Source: Paractinoplanes tereljensis (lineage in GTDB: Bacteria; Actinomycetota; Actinomycetes; Mycobacteriales; Micromonosporaceae). From it: DNA of 64,000 nt. Below are positions 1-9,591 of this stretch, in pieces; position 1 is the first letter of the stretch, and every line of letters starts with the position of its first letter. The translations under genes and the position numbers were made by a program. The notes below the pieces were generated by a model, which was not told the DNA's origin, searched no databases, and worked only from the letters and a program-made list of their open reading frames with translations. Location of the stretch: NCBI RefSeq assembly GCF_016862435.1, contig NZ_BOMY01000022.1, forward strand, positions 372,001-436,000, written 5' to 3'.

Positions 1-506
1 ACGTTCGGCGAGTTGATGCCGCGGACCAGGTTGACGCCCGCGATGCCGTCCTCGACGAAGTCGTCCGGGTGCGGTTCGAGAACCAGCCGTACGCCCTCCC
101 GCTCGAAGATCGGCAGCAGCTCCTCCATCGAACGCCAGAACTGCGCCTCGCTCTCGCCGGGTTGCGACGGGCGGCCGTTGAACTCGGAGTTCATCACGTC
201 CACGCCGAGGTCCACGGTGATCTCGATGGCTCGCTTCCAATAGCGCACGGCCGCCTGCCGGGCGTCCTCGTCCGGCCCCGACCAGCGATAGAGCGGCAGC
301 ACCGAGGAGACCGAGACGCCGGCGGTGGCCAGGGCCCGCTTGAACGCGGCCACGCCGGCGTCGTCGATCCGCGGATGCAGGAAGAACGGCAGGAAGTCGT
401 CCCGCGGCGACATCTCGATGTACTGATAGCCGAGGTCGGCCACCACCCCGGGCAGCGAGAGCAGCGGCACTGTCCGGAGCATGTAGGGGTCCAGGGCGAT
501 CTTCAC
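1..506 (-). CDS. Sugar phosphate isomerase/epimerase, TIM barrel (partial, runs off the window)
   Basis: The 5' 168 codons of a xylose-isomerase-like TIM-barrel protein are present; its 3' end lies beyond base 1. It starts at a GTG (506) whose first bases overlap the TGA of the upstream dehydrogenase, a 4-bp GTGA coupling that fixes the start. The protein opens KIALDPYMLR and carries the family pattern of a Glu on an early strand (YIEMSP) and a later strand with NSEFNGRP and VLEPHPDD, which supply metal-binding acidic and His residues in this fold. As last visible gene of the inositol operon it is probably IolI/IolH/IolE-like, acting on an inosose or a keto-sugar. The exact substrate cannot be read from sequence. 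Confidence 0.8.
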   Translation of the reverse strand, partial: MKIALDPYMLRTVPLLSLPGVVADLGYQYIEMSPRDDFLPFFLHPRIDDAGVAAFKRALATAGVSVSSVLPLYRWSGPDEDARQAAVRYWKRAIEITVDLGVDVMNSEFNGRPSQPGESEAQFWRSMEELLPIFEREGVRLVLEPHPDDFVEDGIAGVNLVRGINSPN

Positions 507-1516
507 GCGGAGACCCCCAAGTACAGCTTCGGCTGCTCGGCCAGGGTGACCTCGACCCGCTCGCCGGTGCGCAGCGCGGCCACGCCCGCGTCGGAGACGA
601 CCGCGGCGGCATAACCGTCCCAGGCGGTGGGGCCGAGCGGCCGGCCACCGAGGGCCAGCGCGTGCACCCATTCCTGGAGCTCCACGTCGTACGCCTGCAG
701 GAAGCGCTCCCGCCAGTCCGCCGGAACCGGCGTGACCAGCTGTTTCGCCGTCCGGATCTCCAGCGGTGAGAGGGAGCCCAGCGCCGCCGTCCCGTCCTCC
801 CCCACGATCTCGCCGCGGATGTCGTACCCGTAGCGGATGTTGACCGAGAGCTCGACGTCGACGATCACCCCGCTGGCCATCTCCAGGATCAGCAGGAGCG
901 GGTCCTGCAGATCGCCGCCGTTGCGGCTCTTGCGGGGAACGAGGACCCGGGCCGCCGCGATCTCCTCGCCGAACATCCAGCGCACCATGTCGATCTCGTG
1001 CACCGCCGTGTCGGTGATCGCCATCTCCTTCTGGTAGAACGGCGGCACGCTGGCGTTGCGGTGGGCGCAGTGCATCATCAGCGGCGAGCCGATCTCCCCC
1101 GACTCGAGGGTCAGCTTGAGCTGCCGGTAGGCGAAGTCGAACCGCCGCATGTAACCGACCTGGACCAGCCGGCTGCCGTACGCCACCTCGGCCTCGACGA
1201 TCCGCAGGCAGGCGTCCTGGGTGGTGGCCAGGGGTTTCTCGCAGAACACCGGCTTGCCGGCGGCGATCGCGGCCAGCACGTACTGCTCGTGGGTGGGCCC
1301 CCACGAGCAGACCAGCACCGCGTCCACGTTCGGGTCGGCGACCACGTCCTCGCCGGTGGCGTGGACGGTGGCCCCGATCCGGCCGCCGACGTCGGCGGCG
1401 ACCGCCGAGTCGACGTCGCTGACCGCGGTCACCGCCACCCCGGACAGCACCGTGGTCATCCGCCGGATGTGGTCCTGACCGATCATGCCGGTGCCGATCA
1501 CACCAACGTTGAGCAT
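503..1516 (-). CDS. iolG: Gfo/Idh/MocA family oxidoreductase, probable inositol 2-dehydrogenase
   Basis: A 337-aa NAD(P)-dependent dehydrogenase, full length for the family. The N-terminal Rossmann fold shows GVIGTGMIG at residues 5-13. The family signature FCEKPLA places the catalytic Lys at about 94. The motif ITDTAVHEID puts Asp169 and His173 where characterised inositol dehydrogenases carry their catalytic Asp/His pair. It would oxidise myo-inositol to scyllo-inosose, the first cytosolic step. It follows the transporter ATPase gene by 7 bp and overlaps the next isomerase gene by 4 bp. Related MocA-family enzymes oxidise other cyclitols or sugars, so scyllo- or chiro-inositol remain possible substrates. 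Confidence 0.82.
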   Translation of the reverse strand: MLNVGVIGTGMIGQDHIRRMTTVLSGVAVTAVSDVDSAVAADVGGRIGATVHATGEDVVADPNVDAVLVCSWGPTHEQYVLAAIAAGKPVFCEKPLATTQDACLRIVEAEVAYGSRLVQVGYMRRFDFAYRQLKLTLESGEIGSPLMMHCAHRNASVPPFYQKEMAITDTAVHEIDMVRWMFGEEIAAARVLVPRKSRNGGDLQDPLLLILEMASGVIVDVELSVNIRYGYDIRGEIVGEDGTAALGSLSPLEIRTAKQLVTPVPADWRERFLQAYDVELQEWVHALALGGRPLGPTAWDGYAAAVVSDAGVAALRTGERVEVTLAEQPKLYLGVSA

Positions 1517-1523
1517 GGAAACC

Positions 1524-2342
<819 letters not shown>

Positions 2343-2345
2343 GGC

Positions 2346-3395
2346 TCAGCCCACCTTCCGCATCGTGGACATCCGCTTCACATACAAATTCACGAGTACG
2401 GCGAGCAGCAGCATCACGCCGAGGAACGCCTTGAACCAGTTCGGGTCCCAGCCGGCGTAGATGATGCCGAGGCTGGTCATGCCGAAGATGAACGCGCCGA
2501 TCGCGACGCCGATCGAGTTGCCGAAACCGCCGGTCAGCAGGGTGCCGCCGACCACCGCGGCGATGATGTAGAGGAACTCGTTGCCGACGCCGCCGCCGGC
2601 CTGCAGCGTGTTGAACCGGTACAGCTGGTGCATCCCGACGAACCACCCCAGGAACGACACCGTCATGAAGAGCCCGATCTTGGTACGCAGGACGGGCACC
2701 CCGACGGCTCGCGCGCTGTCCGGGTTGCCGCCGACCGCGAAGATCCAGTTACCGACCCGGGTGCGTTGCAGGGCCCAGGTGGCCAGGGCCACGAACAGGA
2801 TCCACCAGATCACCGAGGTCCAGACCGTCACCGAGCCGACCTTGAAGCTCGACGAGAAGACCTTCCCCAGCGAGTCGTAACCGTCGATGTTGCTGACGTC
2901 GAGGCTGGAGACGGTCTTGGTGACCAGCTTGGTGACGCCCAGGTTGGCGCCCTGCAGCACGAAGAACGTGCCCAGCGTGATCAGGAAGCTGGGGATCCCG
3001 GTGCGCATCACCAGATAGCCGTTCAGGAACCCGATCAGCAGGCAGAACGCCAGTGACAGGAACGCGCCGATCCACAGGTTCACCCCGAAGTACCAGCAGA
3101 ACATCGAGTTGAACAGGCCGGCCGTGTAGACGATGACGCCGGCCGACAGGTCGAACTCGCCGCCGATCATCAGCAGGCCGACCCCGCAGGCGACGATGCC
3201 GATCACCGACGACTGGTAGAGCACGGTGAAGAACGACTCGGCCGACCGGAACGACGGCGCGAGCGACAGGAAGAAGATGAAGATGATCACGGCGGCGACC
3301 AGGGCGCCGATCTCGGGCCGGGCCAGCAGGCGGTTGGAGAGTCCCAGTTTGACCCGGCCGGCCGCCGGCGCGGGCGCTTCAATCGTCGAAGTCAT
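2346..3395 (-). CDS. Sugar (inositol) ABC transporter permease, RbsC/FrcC type
   Basis: A 349-aa integral membrane protein with about ten hydrophobic segments, matching the BPD_transp_2 permeases of CUT2 sugar importers. The cytoplasmic loop NPDSARAVGVPVLRTKI (around residue 230) is the ATPase-contact region typical of this family. The first 25 residues are a short Pro/Ala-rich cytoplasmic tail. It lies between the binding-protein gene (4-bp gap) and the ATPase gene (3-bp gap), so all three importer parts are translated together. Confidence 0.92.
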   Translation of the reverse strand: MTSTIEAPAPAAGRVKLGLSNRLLARPEIGALVAAVIIFIFFLSLAPSFRSAESFFTVLYQSSVIGIVACGVGLLMIGGEFDLSAGVIVYTAGLFNSMFCWYFGVNLWIGAFLSLAFCLLIGFLNGYLVMRTGIPSFLITLGTFFVLQGANLGVTKLVTKTVSSLDVSNIDGYDSLGKVFSSSFKVGSVTVWTSVIWWILFVALATWALQRTRVGNWIFAVGGNPDSARAVGVPVLRTKIGLFMTVSFLGWFVGMHQLYRFNTLQAGGGVGNEFLYIIAAVVGGTLLTGGFGNSIGVAIGAFIFGMTSLGIIYAGWDPNWFKAFLGVMLLLAVLVNLYVKRMSTMRKVG

Positions 3396-3399
3396 GACG

Positions 3400-4392
3400 T
3401 CACCGCGTGTTGTTCTTGGTGAAGGGGATGATCTTGTCGATGTTGTCCTTGTCCACGAAGGACGGACCGGTCAGCACGGCCTTGCCGCCACCGATGTCGT
3501 TGCCGTTCTTGATGTTCAGGTACAGCGACGTGACGGCCATGTAGCCCTGGACGTACGGCTGCTGGTCGATCGAGAAGACGATCTTGCCGTCCTTGATGTC
3601 CTGGGCCGCCTCCTGGTTGAGGTCGAAGGTGACCACCTTGGCCGAGCTGCCGGCCTGCTCGATCGCCTTGAGCGCGTCGATCGCCTGCGGGGCGCCGAGC
3701 GTCACGATGTAGTCGATCGTCTTGTCCTGCGCCAGCTTGGCCTGCAGCGTCGACGTCACGGCCGCGTCGTCGGCCCCGTTGACCTGGATGTTCTCGGTGC
3801 CCGGAGCCGAACTCAGCACGCCCTTGCAGCGCGCCTCGAGGGCGACCGACCCGGTCTGCTGGATCACGCACAGCGGGTGCTTGCCGCCGGCTTCGGCGAT
3901 CCGCTTGCCGGCGGCGGTTCCGGCCAGTGTCTCGTCCGAGCCGAAGTACATCAGTGCGCCGAGCCGCTGGTAGTCGTCGATGCCGGAGTTGAAGCCGACC
4001 ACCGGGATGCCGGCGTCGGTGGCCGCCTTCACCGAGCCGGCCAGGGCGTCCGGGGTGACCAGGGTGGTGGCGATGCCGTTGACCTTGGAGTCGACCGCGT
4101 TCTGGATGAGCACGGCCTGCTTGGGTGCCTCCGGGTCGTTGGAGTACTTGATGGTGACCCCGGTGTCCTTGGCCGCCTGCTGGGCACCGTTCTTGACCTT
4201 GTCCCAGAAGGTGTCGCCGGGCGTCTCGTGGGTGATGAACGCGATCGTGTAACCGGTACTGCCGGCGGCGTTGCCACCCGCGGTGTCGGTGTCGTCGGTC
4301 TTCTCGCGGCCGCCGCCGCTGCAGGCCGCGGCCGCGAGGGCGGTGACGGACAGGGCGGCGGCGAACCGGAGGGTACGGCTAAGCCGGATCAT
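3400..4392 (-). CDS. Sugar (inositol) ABC transporter substrate-binding lipoprotein
   Basis: A 330-aa periplasmic-binding-protein-like fold (PBP1, ribose-binding type) with a lipoprotein signal: hydrophobic stretch then LAAAAC with the lipidated Cys at residue 24. An ATG 15 bases further upstream (4407) is possible, but AGGAG lies seven bases before the ATG at 4392, so the latter is preferred. The start overlaps the stop of the iolE-like gene by 14 bp. The mature protein should sit on the outer face of the membrane and deliver inositol to the permease. Substrate identity rests on operon context. Confidence 0.9.
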   Translation of the reverse strand: MIRLSRTLRFAAALSVTALAAAACSGGGREKTDDTDTAGGNAAGSTGYTIAFITHETPGDTFWDKVKNGAQQAAKDTGVTIKYSNDPEAPKQAVLIQNAVDSKVNGIATTLVTPDALAGSVKAATDAGIPVVGFNSGIDDYQRLGALMYFGSDETLAGTAAGKRIAEAGGKHPLCVIQQTGSVALEARCKGVLSSAPGTENIQVNGADDAAVTSTLQAKLAQDKTIDYIVTLGAPQAIDALKAIEQAGSSAKVVTFDLNQEAAQDIKDGKIVFSIDQQPYVQGYMAVTSLYLNIKNGNDIGGGKAVLTGPSFVDKDNIDKIIPFTKNNTR

Positions 4393-5326
4393 CGGGTGTC
4401 TCCTCATGTTGGACGGTGCCGGCCCGGGAGTGGAGGCCGACGGAGTTGAGGTAGGTACGAGTCCGCTGCGCGATCGGCAGCGGCACGTCGAAGGCGATCG
4501 GGTACATGTCCTGCTCGACCACGACGAACAGTTCGGCGTCGAGTTCGCTCAGCGCGTCCATCACGGCCGGCACGTCCGGGCTGCCGGAGGGCGGCTCGAC
4601 GCTGGCACCCATGGCCACGGCCTGGCCGAACGCCAGGTCCTCGGCAGCGGCGCGAGCGGCGATCGCCGGGTCCATCTGCTTGATGTGCACGTAGCCCACC
4701 CGTTCCGGGTACTTCCGGATCAGCCCGGGGACGTCGGCGTTGCGGTACGCGAGGTGCCCGGTGTCCAGGCACAGCGAGACGAACCGGGGGTCGGTCTCGG
4801 CCAGGAAGCGCTCGGTCTGCTCCTGGGTCTCCACCTGGTAGTCGGCGTGCGGGTGGAAGCGCATATGTACGCCGTACTCCTCGAGCAGGATCCGGCCGAG
4901 GGTGTTGCTGTTGTCGGTCAGCGTCTTCCACTGGTCGGCGTCCAGGCCGGCCGGCTCGCGGTAGGCGCCGGTGACGTCGTCGCGATAGCCGGGCACCGGC
5001 ACGAAGACGACGTTCTTCCCGCCGACCGCGGCGGTCAGCTCGGCGACCTTACGGGTGGCCTCGACGACCGCGCCGAAGTCCTTGTGCGGGCCGCCGGCCC
5101 CGGCGACGGTGCCACCGGCCACCGACAACCCGCGGGACTCCAGCTCATCGCGCAGCCGGGAGGGGTCGGTCGGCAGATATCCGTACGGGCCGAGCTCCAG
5201 CCAGTGGTAACCGGAGGCGACCATCTCGTCGAGGAACCGCTGCCAGGGGGTCTGCCGGGGGTCGTCGGCGAACCACACACCCCACGAGTCGGGGCAGGAA
5301 CCTAATTGCAGGTGACGAATCTCCAT
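4379..5326 (-). CDS. iolE: IolE-like sugar isomerase/inosose dehydratase, TIM barrel
   Basis: A 315-aa xylose-isomerase-like TIM barrel. It begins MEIRHLQLGSCPDSWGVW, the N-terminal strand pattern of IolE/IolI proteins, followed by WLELGPYGYLP (first metal-site Glu). Later strands carry MRFHPHADYQVE, LCLDTGHLAYR and YVHIKQMD with the Asp/His residues of the family's metal site. The operon holds every other step from inositol to malonate semialdehyde, so this gene most plausibly supplies myo-inosose-2 dehydratase, making 3D-trihydroxycyclohexanedione for IolD. The sequence differs from classical IolE, and 2-keto-inositol isomerase is an alternative. It lies 13 bp after iolA. Confidence 0.72.
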   Translation of the reverse strand: MEIRHLQLGSCPDSWGVWFADDPRQTPWQRFLDEMVASGYHWLELGPYGYLPTDPSRLRDELESRGLSVAGGTVAGAGGPHKDFGAVVEATRKVAELTAAVGGKNVVFVPVPGYRDDVTGAYREPAGLDADQWKTLTDNSNTLGRILLEEYGVHMRFHPHADYQVETQEQTERFLAETDPRFVSLCLDTGHLAYRNADVPGLIRKYPERVGYVHIKQMDPAIAARAAAEDLAFGQAVAMGASVEPPSGSPDVPAVMDALSELDAELFVVVEQDMYPIAFDVPLPIAQRTRTYLNSVGLHSRAGTVQHEETPDDPA

Positions 5327-5339
5327 GAGGAACCCTTTG

Positions 5340-6836
5340 TCAGCTAGCTGTCGGGAAGTGCAGGGAGGCGCCGGACGCGTGGTCCACGTGCGGCCACCGC
5401 GAGGTCACGACCTTGCCGCGGGTGTAGAACGAGACCCCTTCGGGACCGTGGATGTGCTTGTCGCCGAAGAGCGAGTCCTTCCATCCGCCGAAGGAGTAGT
5501 AGGCCATCGGCACCGGGATGGGGACGTTGATGCCGATCATCCCGACGCGTACGCCCCGCTGGAACCGGCGGGCGGCCTCGCCGCTGCTGGTGAAGATCGC
5601 GGTGCCGTTGCCGTACGGGTTGCTGTTGAGCAGGTCGATCGCGCTGTCCACGTCGTCGGCCCGCACGGTGGACAGCACCGGCCCGAAGATCTCCTCGGTG
5701 TAGACGTCCATCGACGGCTGCACCTGGTCGATGACGGTCGGCCCGACGAAGAAGCCGTTCTCGTGGTCTTTCACGGCCAGACCGCGCCCGTCGACGAGCA
5801 GCTTCGCGCCCTGCTTCTCGCCGGTGCCGATCAGCGACTCGATGCGTTCCTTGGCGGCCGCGGTGATGACCGGCCCCATCTCCGAGCGGGGATCGCGGCC
5901 CGGGCCCACCTTGATCTCGGCGGCCTTGCGGGACACCAGGTCCATCAGGGTGTCCCCGGCGCTGCCGACCGCGACCGCCGCCGAGATCGCCATGCACCGC
6001 TCCCCGGCCGACCCGAACGCCGCCGCGACCAGGTGCTGGGCGGCGAAGTCGAGGTCGGCGTCGGGCAGGATGATGGCGTGGTTCTTGGCTCCGCCGAGGG
6101 CCTGCACCCGTTTGCCGGCCGCGGTGCCCTCCTGGTGGATGTACCGGGCGATCGGGGTCGAGCCGACGAACGAGACGGCCGCGACGTCCGGGTGCTGCAG
6201 GAGGCCGTCGACCGCCTCCTTGTCGCCGTGCAGGACGTTGAAGACCCCGTCCGGAAGCCCGGCCTCGCGCCACAGCCCGGCCACGTAGTTGGACGCCGAC
6301 GGGTCCCGCTCGCTGGGCTTGAGCACGAACGTGTTGCCGCAGGCGATGGCGACCGGGTGCATCCACATCGGCACCATGGCCGGGAAGTTGAACGGGGTGA
6401 TCCCGGCGCACACGCCGAGCGGTTCGCGGAAGCTGAACACGTCCACCCCGGTGGACGCCTGGTCGGTGAAGGAACCCTTGAGCAGTTCCGGGATGCCGCA
6501 GGCGAACTCGATCACCTCGAGGCCGCGCTGCACCTCGCCGGCCGCGTCCGAGAGCACCTTGCCGTGCTCGTCCGACACCAGTTCGGCGATCTCGCCGACC
6601 CGGGCGTTGACCAGCTCGCGGAAGTTGAACAGGATCTTCGTGCGCTTGCTGAGCGAGGCCTGGCTCCAGCTCTCGAAGGCCTGCCTGGCCGCGGAAACCG
6701 CCGCGTCGACGTCGTTCCTGGTGGCCAGAACCACCTCGTGCTGCTGCTCGCCGGTGGCCGGGTTGAAGACCGGTCCCCGGCGACTGCCGGACCCGGCGGT
6801 GAACGATCCGCCGATCCAGTGCTCGATCGTTGACAT
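5340..6836 (-). CDS. iolA: CoA-acylating methylmalonate/malonate semialdehyde dehydrogenase
   Basis: A 498-aa aldehyde dehydrogenase of the MmsA/IolA type. Features seen: FNFPAMVP with the catalytic Asn150, VLKPSERDPS for the cofactor, and GSAGERCMAIS with nucleophile Cys281. The CMAIS context is diagnostic of the CoA-dependent MMSDH subgroup. It converts malonate semialdehyde from the aldolase step to acetyl-CoA and CO2 using NAD and CoA. The start ATG at 6836 gives a normal family N-terminus (MSTIEHWIGG); the same frame stays open far upstream, but that part lies over iolD. It is 8 bp downstream of iolD. Confidence 0.94.
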   Translation of the reverse strand: MSTIEHWIGGSFTAGSGSRRGPVFNPATGEQQHEVVLATRNDVDAAVSAARQAFESWSQASLSKRTKILFNFRELVNARVGEIAELVSDEHGKVLSDAAGEVQRGLEVIEFACGIPELLKGSFTDQASTGVDVFSFREPLGVCAGITPFNFPAMVPMWMHPVAIACGNTFVLKPSERDPSASNYVAGLWREAGLPDGVFNVLHGDKEAVDGLLQHPDVAAVSFVGSTPIARYIHQEGTAAGKRVQALGGAKNHAIILPDADLDFAAQHLVAAAFGSAGERCMAISAAVAVGSAGDTLMDLVSRKAAEIKVGPGRDPRSEMGPVITAAAKERIESLIGTGEKQGAKLLVDGRGLAVKDHENGFFVGPTVIDQVQPSMDVYTEEIFGPVLSTVRADDVDSAIDLLNSNPYGNGTAIFTSSGEAARRFQRGVRVGMIGINVPIPVPMAYYSFGGWKDSLFGDKHIHGPEGVSFYTRGKVVTSRWPHVDHASGASLHFPTAS

Positions 6837-6844
6837 CGGATTCC

Positions 6845-8698
6845 TTAGAGGTAGATCCGCTGGCCGCGCTTGGCGGTGTCGTAAACCCCGCGCGCCGCCT
6901 GCGTAGTCGACAGGTCGGAAATTTCCGGAACTGGCACGTCCCACCACGACTCCGAGGACGGCACCGGCGAGAGCGGGTCGGTCTCGATGTGCACGACCGT
7001 GAGCCGCTCCGCCTCGCGCGCCTTCTTGAGGCCGTCGCGCAGGTCGGCGATCGTGCGGCAGCGGATGACGTTGGCGCCGAGGCTCTCCGCGTTGGCCGCG
7101 AGATCCACCGGCAGCAGGCCGCCGTCGTAGTCCTGGTCGGCGCCGCGATAGCGGTAGCTGGTGCCGAACCGCTGCGAGCCGAGCGACTCCGACAGCGCGC
7201 CGATCGAGGCGAACCCGTGGTTCTGCACCAGGACCACGATCAGCTTGATGCCCTCGGAAATCGCGGTCACGATCTCCTGCGACATCATCAGGTAGGAGCC
7301 GTCGCCGACCAGCGCGTACACCTCGCGGCTGGGGTCGGCCATCTTGATGCCGAGCGCACCGGCGATCTCGAAACCCATGCAGGAGAAGCCGTACTCGACG
7401 TGGTACTGCTTCGGATCCCGGGCCCGCCACAGCAGCTGCAGATCGCCCGGCATGCTGCCGGCCGCCTGCACCACCACATCGCGTGCTGCGCACGCTTCGT
7501 TGACCACCCCGATCACCTCGGCCTGAGCGGGCAGCGGTCCATGCCCCATGCGGTACGCGGCGTCCACCGTCACCTGCCACTCGGCGACGCCGACCCGGTA
7601 ACCGGTCGGGAACCTCTTGCCATCCAGCGCGGAGAGCAGCTCGGACAGACCGTTCCGGGCGTCCGCGACGATCGGGTGCGCGGACTGCTTGGCCGCGTCG
7701 AACCCGGCCACGTTGATGTTGATGAACTGCACGTCCGGGTTGGCGAACGCGGTCCGGGAGGCGGTGGTGAAGTCGCTGTAGCGAGTGCCCACCCCGATGA
7801 TCACGTCGGCGTCCCGGGCCAGCCGGTTGGCGACCGGGGTGCCGGTCGAGCCGACGCCGCCCACCGAGTTGGGGTGGTCCCAACTGAGCGCGCCCTTGCC
7901 GGCCTGGGTGTCGGCGACCGGGATGCCGGTCTCCCGGGCGAACTGATCCAGCTCGCCCGACGCCTCGCTGTAGATGACTCCCCCACCGGCGATCAGCAGC
8001 GGCCGCTGGGCGTTCCGCAGCACCTCGGCCGCGCGTTCCACCGCGGCCGGTTCGCCCAGCGGACGAGCCACGTGCCAGACCCGCTTGGCGAACAGTGCGT
8101 CCGGGAAGTCGTACGCCTCGGCCTGCACGTCCTGGGGAAGGCAGAGGGTGACCGCGCCGGTCTCCACCGGGTCGGTCAGCACCCGCATCGCGGCCAGCAG
8201 CGCCGACGGCAGCTGCTCGGGCCGCCAGATCCGGTCGAAGAACCGGGACAGCGGCCGGAACGCGTCGTTGACGCTCACGTCGTAGGACCGCGGGTCCTCC
8301 AACTCCTGCAACACCGGCGAGGCGGCCCTGGTGGCAAAAACATCGGAAGGCAGCAGGAGTACGGGCAACCGGTTGACGGTCGCCAGGGCCGCCCCGGTGA
8401 GCATGTTGGTCGAGCCCGGCCCGATGGACGCGGTGCAGGCCATCGTGGACAGCCGGTTCTTCATCCGGGCGAAGCCGGCCGCCGCGTGCACCATCGCCTG
8501 CTCGTTGCGGGCCAGGTGATAGGGCAGGCCGGCCTCCCCGGTGCGCTGCGCCTGCAGCAAGGCCTGGCCGATGCCGGCGACGTTGCCGTGGCCGAAGATG
8601 CCGAAGCACCCGGCGATCGTGCGCTGTTCCACTCCGTCGCGCTCGGTCCACTGGTTGGCCAGGAACCGGACGACGGCCTGGCCGACGGTGAGTTTCAC
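6845..8698 (-). CDS. iolD: 3D-(3,5/4)-trihydroxycyclohexane-1,2-dione hydrolase
   Basis: A 617-aa ThDP-dependent enzyme of normal IolD length. The pyrimidine-activating Glu lies in LARNEQAMVH (Glu66), and the Mg/ThDP motif starts LVGDGSYLMM near residue 465. It cleaves the C-C bond of the cyclic dione from the IolE step to give 5-deoxy-glucuronate. The GTG start at 8698 overlaps the TGA of iolB by 4 bp. The central domain (about 190-330) resembles the FAD/nucleotide-binding middle domain of acetolactate-synthase relatives. Assignment is firm because size, motifs and neighbours agree. Confidence 0.95.
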   Translation of the reverse strand: MKLTVGQAVVRFLANQWTERDGVEQRTIAGCFGIFGHGNVAGIGQALLQAQRTGEAGLPYHLARNEQAMVHAAAGFARMKNRLSTMACTASIGPGSTNMLTGAALATVNRLPVLLLPSDVFATRAASPVLQELEDPRSYDVSVNDAFRPLSRFFDRIWRPEQLPSALLAAMRVLTDPVETGAVTLCLPQDVQAEAYDFPDALFAKRVWHVARPLGEPAAVERAAEVLRNAQRPLLIAGGGVIYSEASGELDQFARETGIPVADTQAGKGALSWDHPNSVGGVGSTGTPVANRLARDADVIIGVGTRYSDFTTASRTAFANPDVQFININVAGFDAAKQSAHPIVADARNGLSELLSALDGKRFPTGYRVGVAEWQVTVDAAYRMGHGPLPAQAEVIGVVNEACAARDVVVQAAGSMPGDLQLLWRARDPKQYHVEYGFSCMGFEIAGALGIKMADPSREVYALVGDGSYLMMSQEIVTAISEGIKLIVVLVQNHGFASIGALSESLGSQRFGTSYRYRGADQDYDGGLLPVDLAANAESLGANVIRCRTIADLRDGLKKAREAERLTVVHIETDPLSPVPSSESWWDVPVPEISDLSTTQAARGVYDTAKRGQRIYL

Positions 8699-9591
8699 GA
8701 GCGAGTCCTTTCCTTGTCGGAGGTCAGCGGGAGGCGCGGGTCGACCGGGACGCCGGCCCAGGAGCCGCGCACCCAGCCGTGCGCCGGGTCGTCGCGCACC
8801 AGCCACTCCCGGGTGCCCGGCCCGGCCATCACGTTCAGGTAGTAGAGGTCGTAACCGGGGGCGGCCATCGACGGCCCGTGCCAGCCGTACGGGATCAGCA
8901 CCACGTCGCCGGAGCGCACCTCGGAGCAGACGTCGATCGGGCGGTCCGGGTGGCCGTACACCCGCTGGAAGCCGCACCCGGCACCGCCCGCCGGCGAGGG
9001 CGCCACCTCGAAGTAGTAGATCTCCTCCAGGTTGGACTCCCCCTCGCCGACCTCGTCGTGCTTGTGCGGCGGGTAGGACGACCAGTTGCCGCCCGGGGTG
9101 AGCACCTCGCAGGCGATCAGCCGGTCGGCCTCGAAGCTCTCCGGCGTGCAGAAGTTGTTGACCTGCCGGCTGGCCTGCCCGGCGCCGCGCAGCTCGACCG
9201 GCACGTCCTCGGCCGGCCCGTAGCGGAACGGCAGCCGGTTCTCGGCCCGCGCCGACGGCAGCGCGAACCGCCCGCCGTTGGGCGCCCGCACGGTCACCGC
9301 CGAGTCCCGCGGCACGTACGCGAAGTCGGTGACCCGGGAGAACACCGACCGCCGCCCGGTCAGCGTGACCCGCTCGTCGTCGCAGGTGACGTCGCAACCC
9401 CCGGACAGCGGCAGCACGAGCATCTCGTCGTGCCCGGTGTAGAACCGCGCCCGCGCCCCGATCGGCAGATCGAGCACCCGCAGCCCGCTGTACCGCCACC
9501 CGGCGTTCTCCGGCGACACCACCGTCTCGAACGGCTTGTCGGCGGTGCTCCCCCGCCGCATCAGCGGGTTGACCCTGGCCCGCAGTGTCAT
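8695..9591 (-). CDS. iolB: 5-deoxy-glucuronate isomerase
   Basis: A 298-aa double cupin of the IolB/KduI family. The C-terminal cupin shows SYPPHKHDE near residue 175, with the His-x-His-Glu metal ligands, and a final FxxxYxLNxMAG-type segment (DLYYLNVMAG). It isomerises 5-deoxy-glucuronate to 2-deoxy-5-keto-gluconate. The ATG start at 9591 shares an ATGA overlap with the aldolase gene upstream, and the stop overlaps the iolD start. The same frame is open further upstream, but that part lies inside the aldolase gene and is not this protein. Confidence 0.95.
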   Translation of the reverse strand: MTLRARVNPLMRRGSTADKPFETVVSPENAGWRYSGLRVLDLPIGARARFYTGHDEMLVLPLSGGCDVTCDDERVTLTGRRSVFSRVTDFAYVPRDSAVTVRAPNGGRFALPSARAENRLPFRYGPAEDVPVELRGAGQASRQVNNFCTPESFEADRLIACEVLTPGGNWSSYPPHKHDEVGEGESNLEEIYYFEVAPSPAGGAGCGFQRVYGHPDRPIDVCSEVRSGDVVLIPYGWHGPSMAAPGYDLYYLNVMAGPGTREWLVRDDPAHGWVRGSWAGVPVDPRLPLTSDKERTRS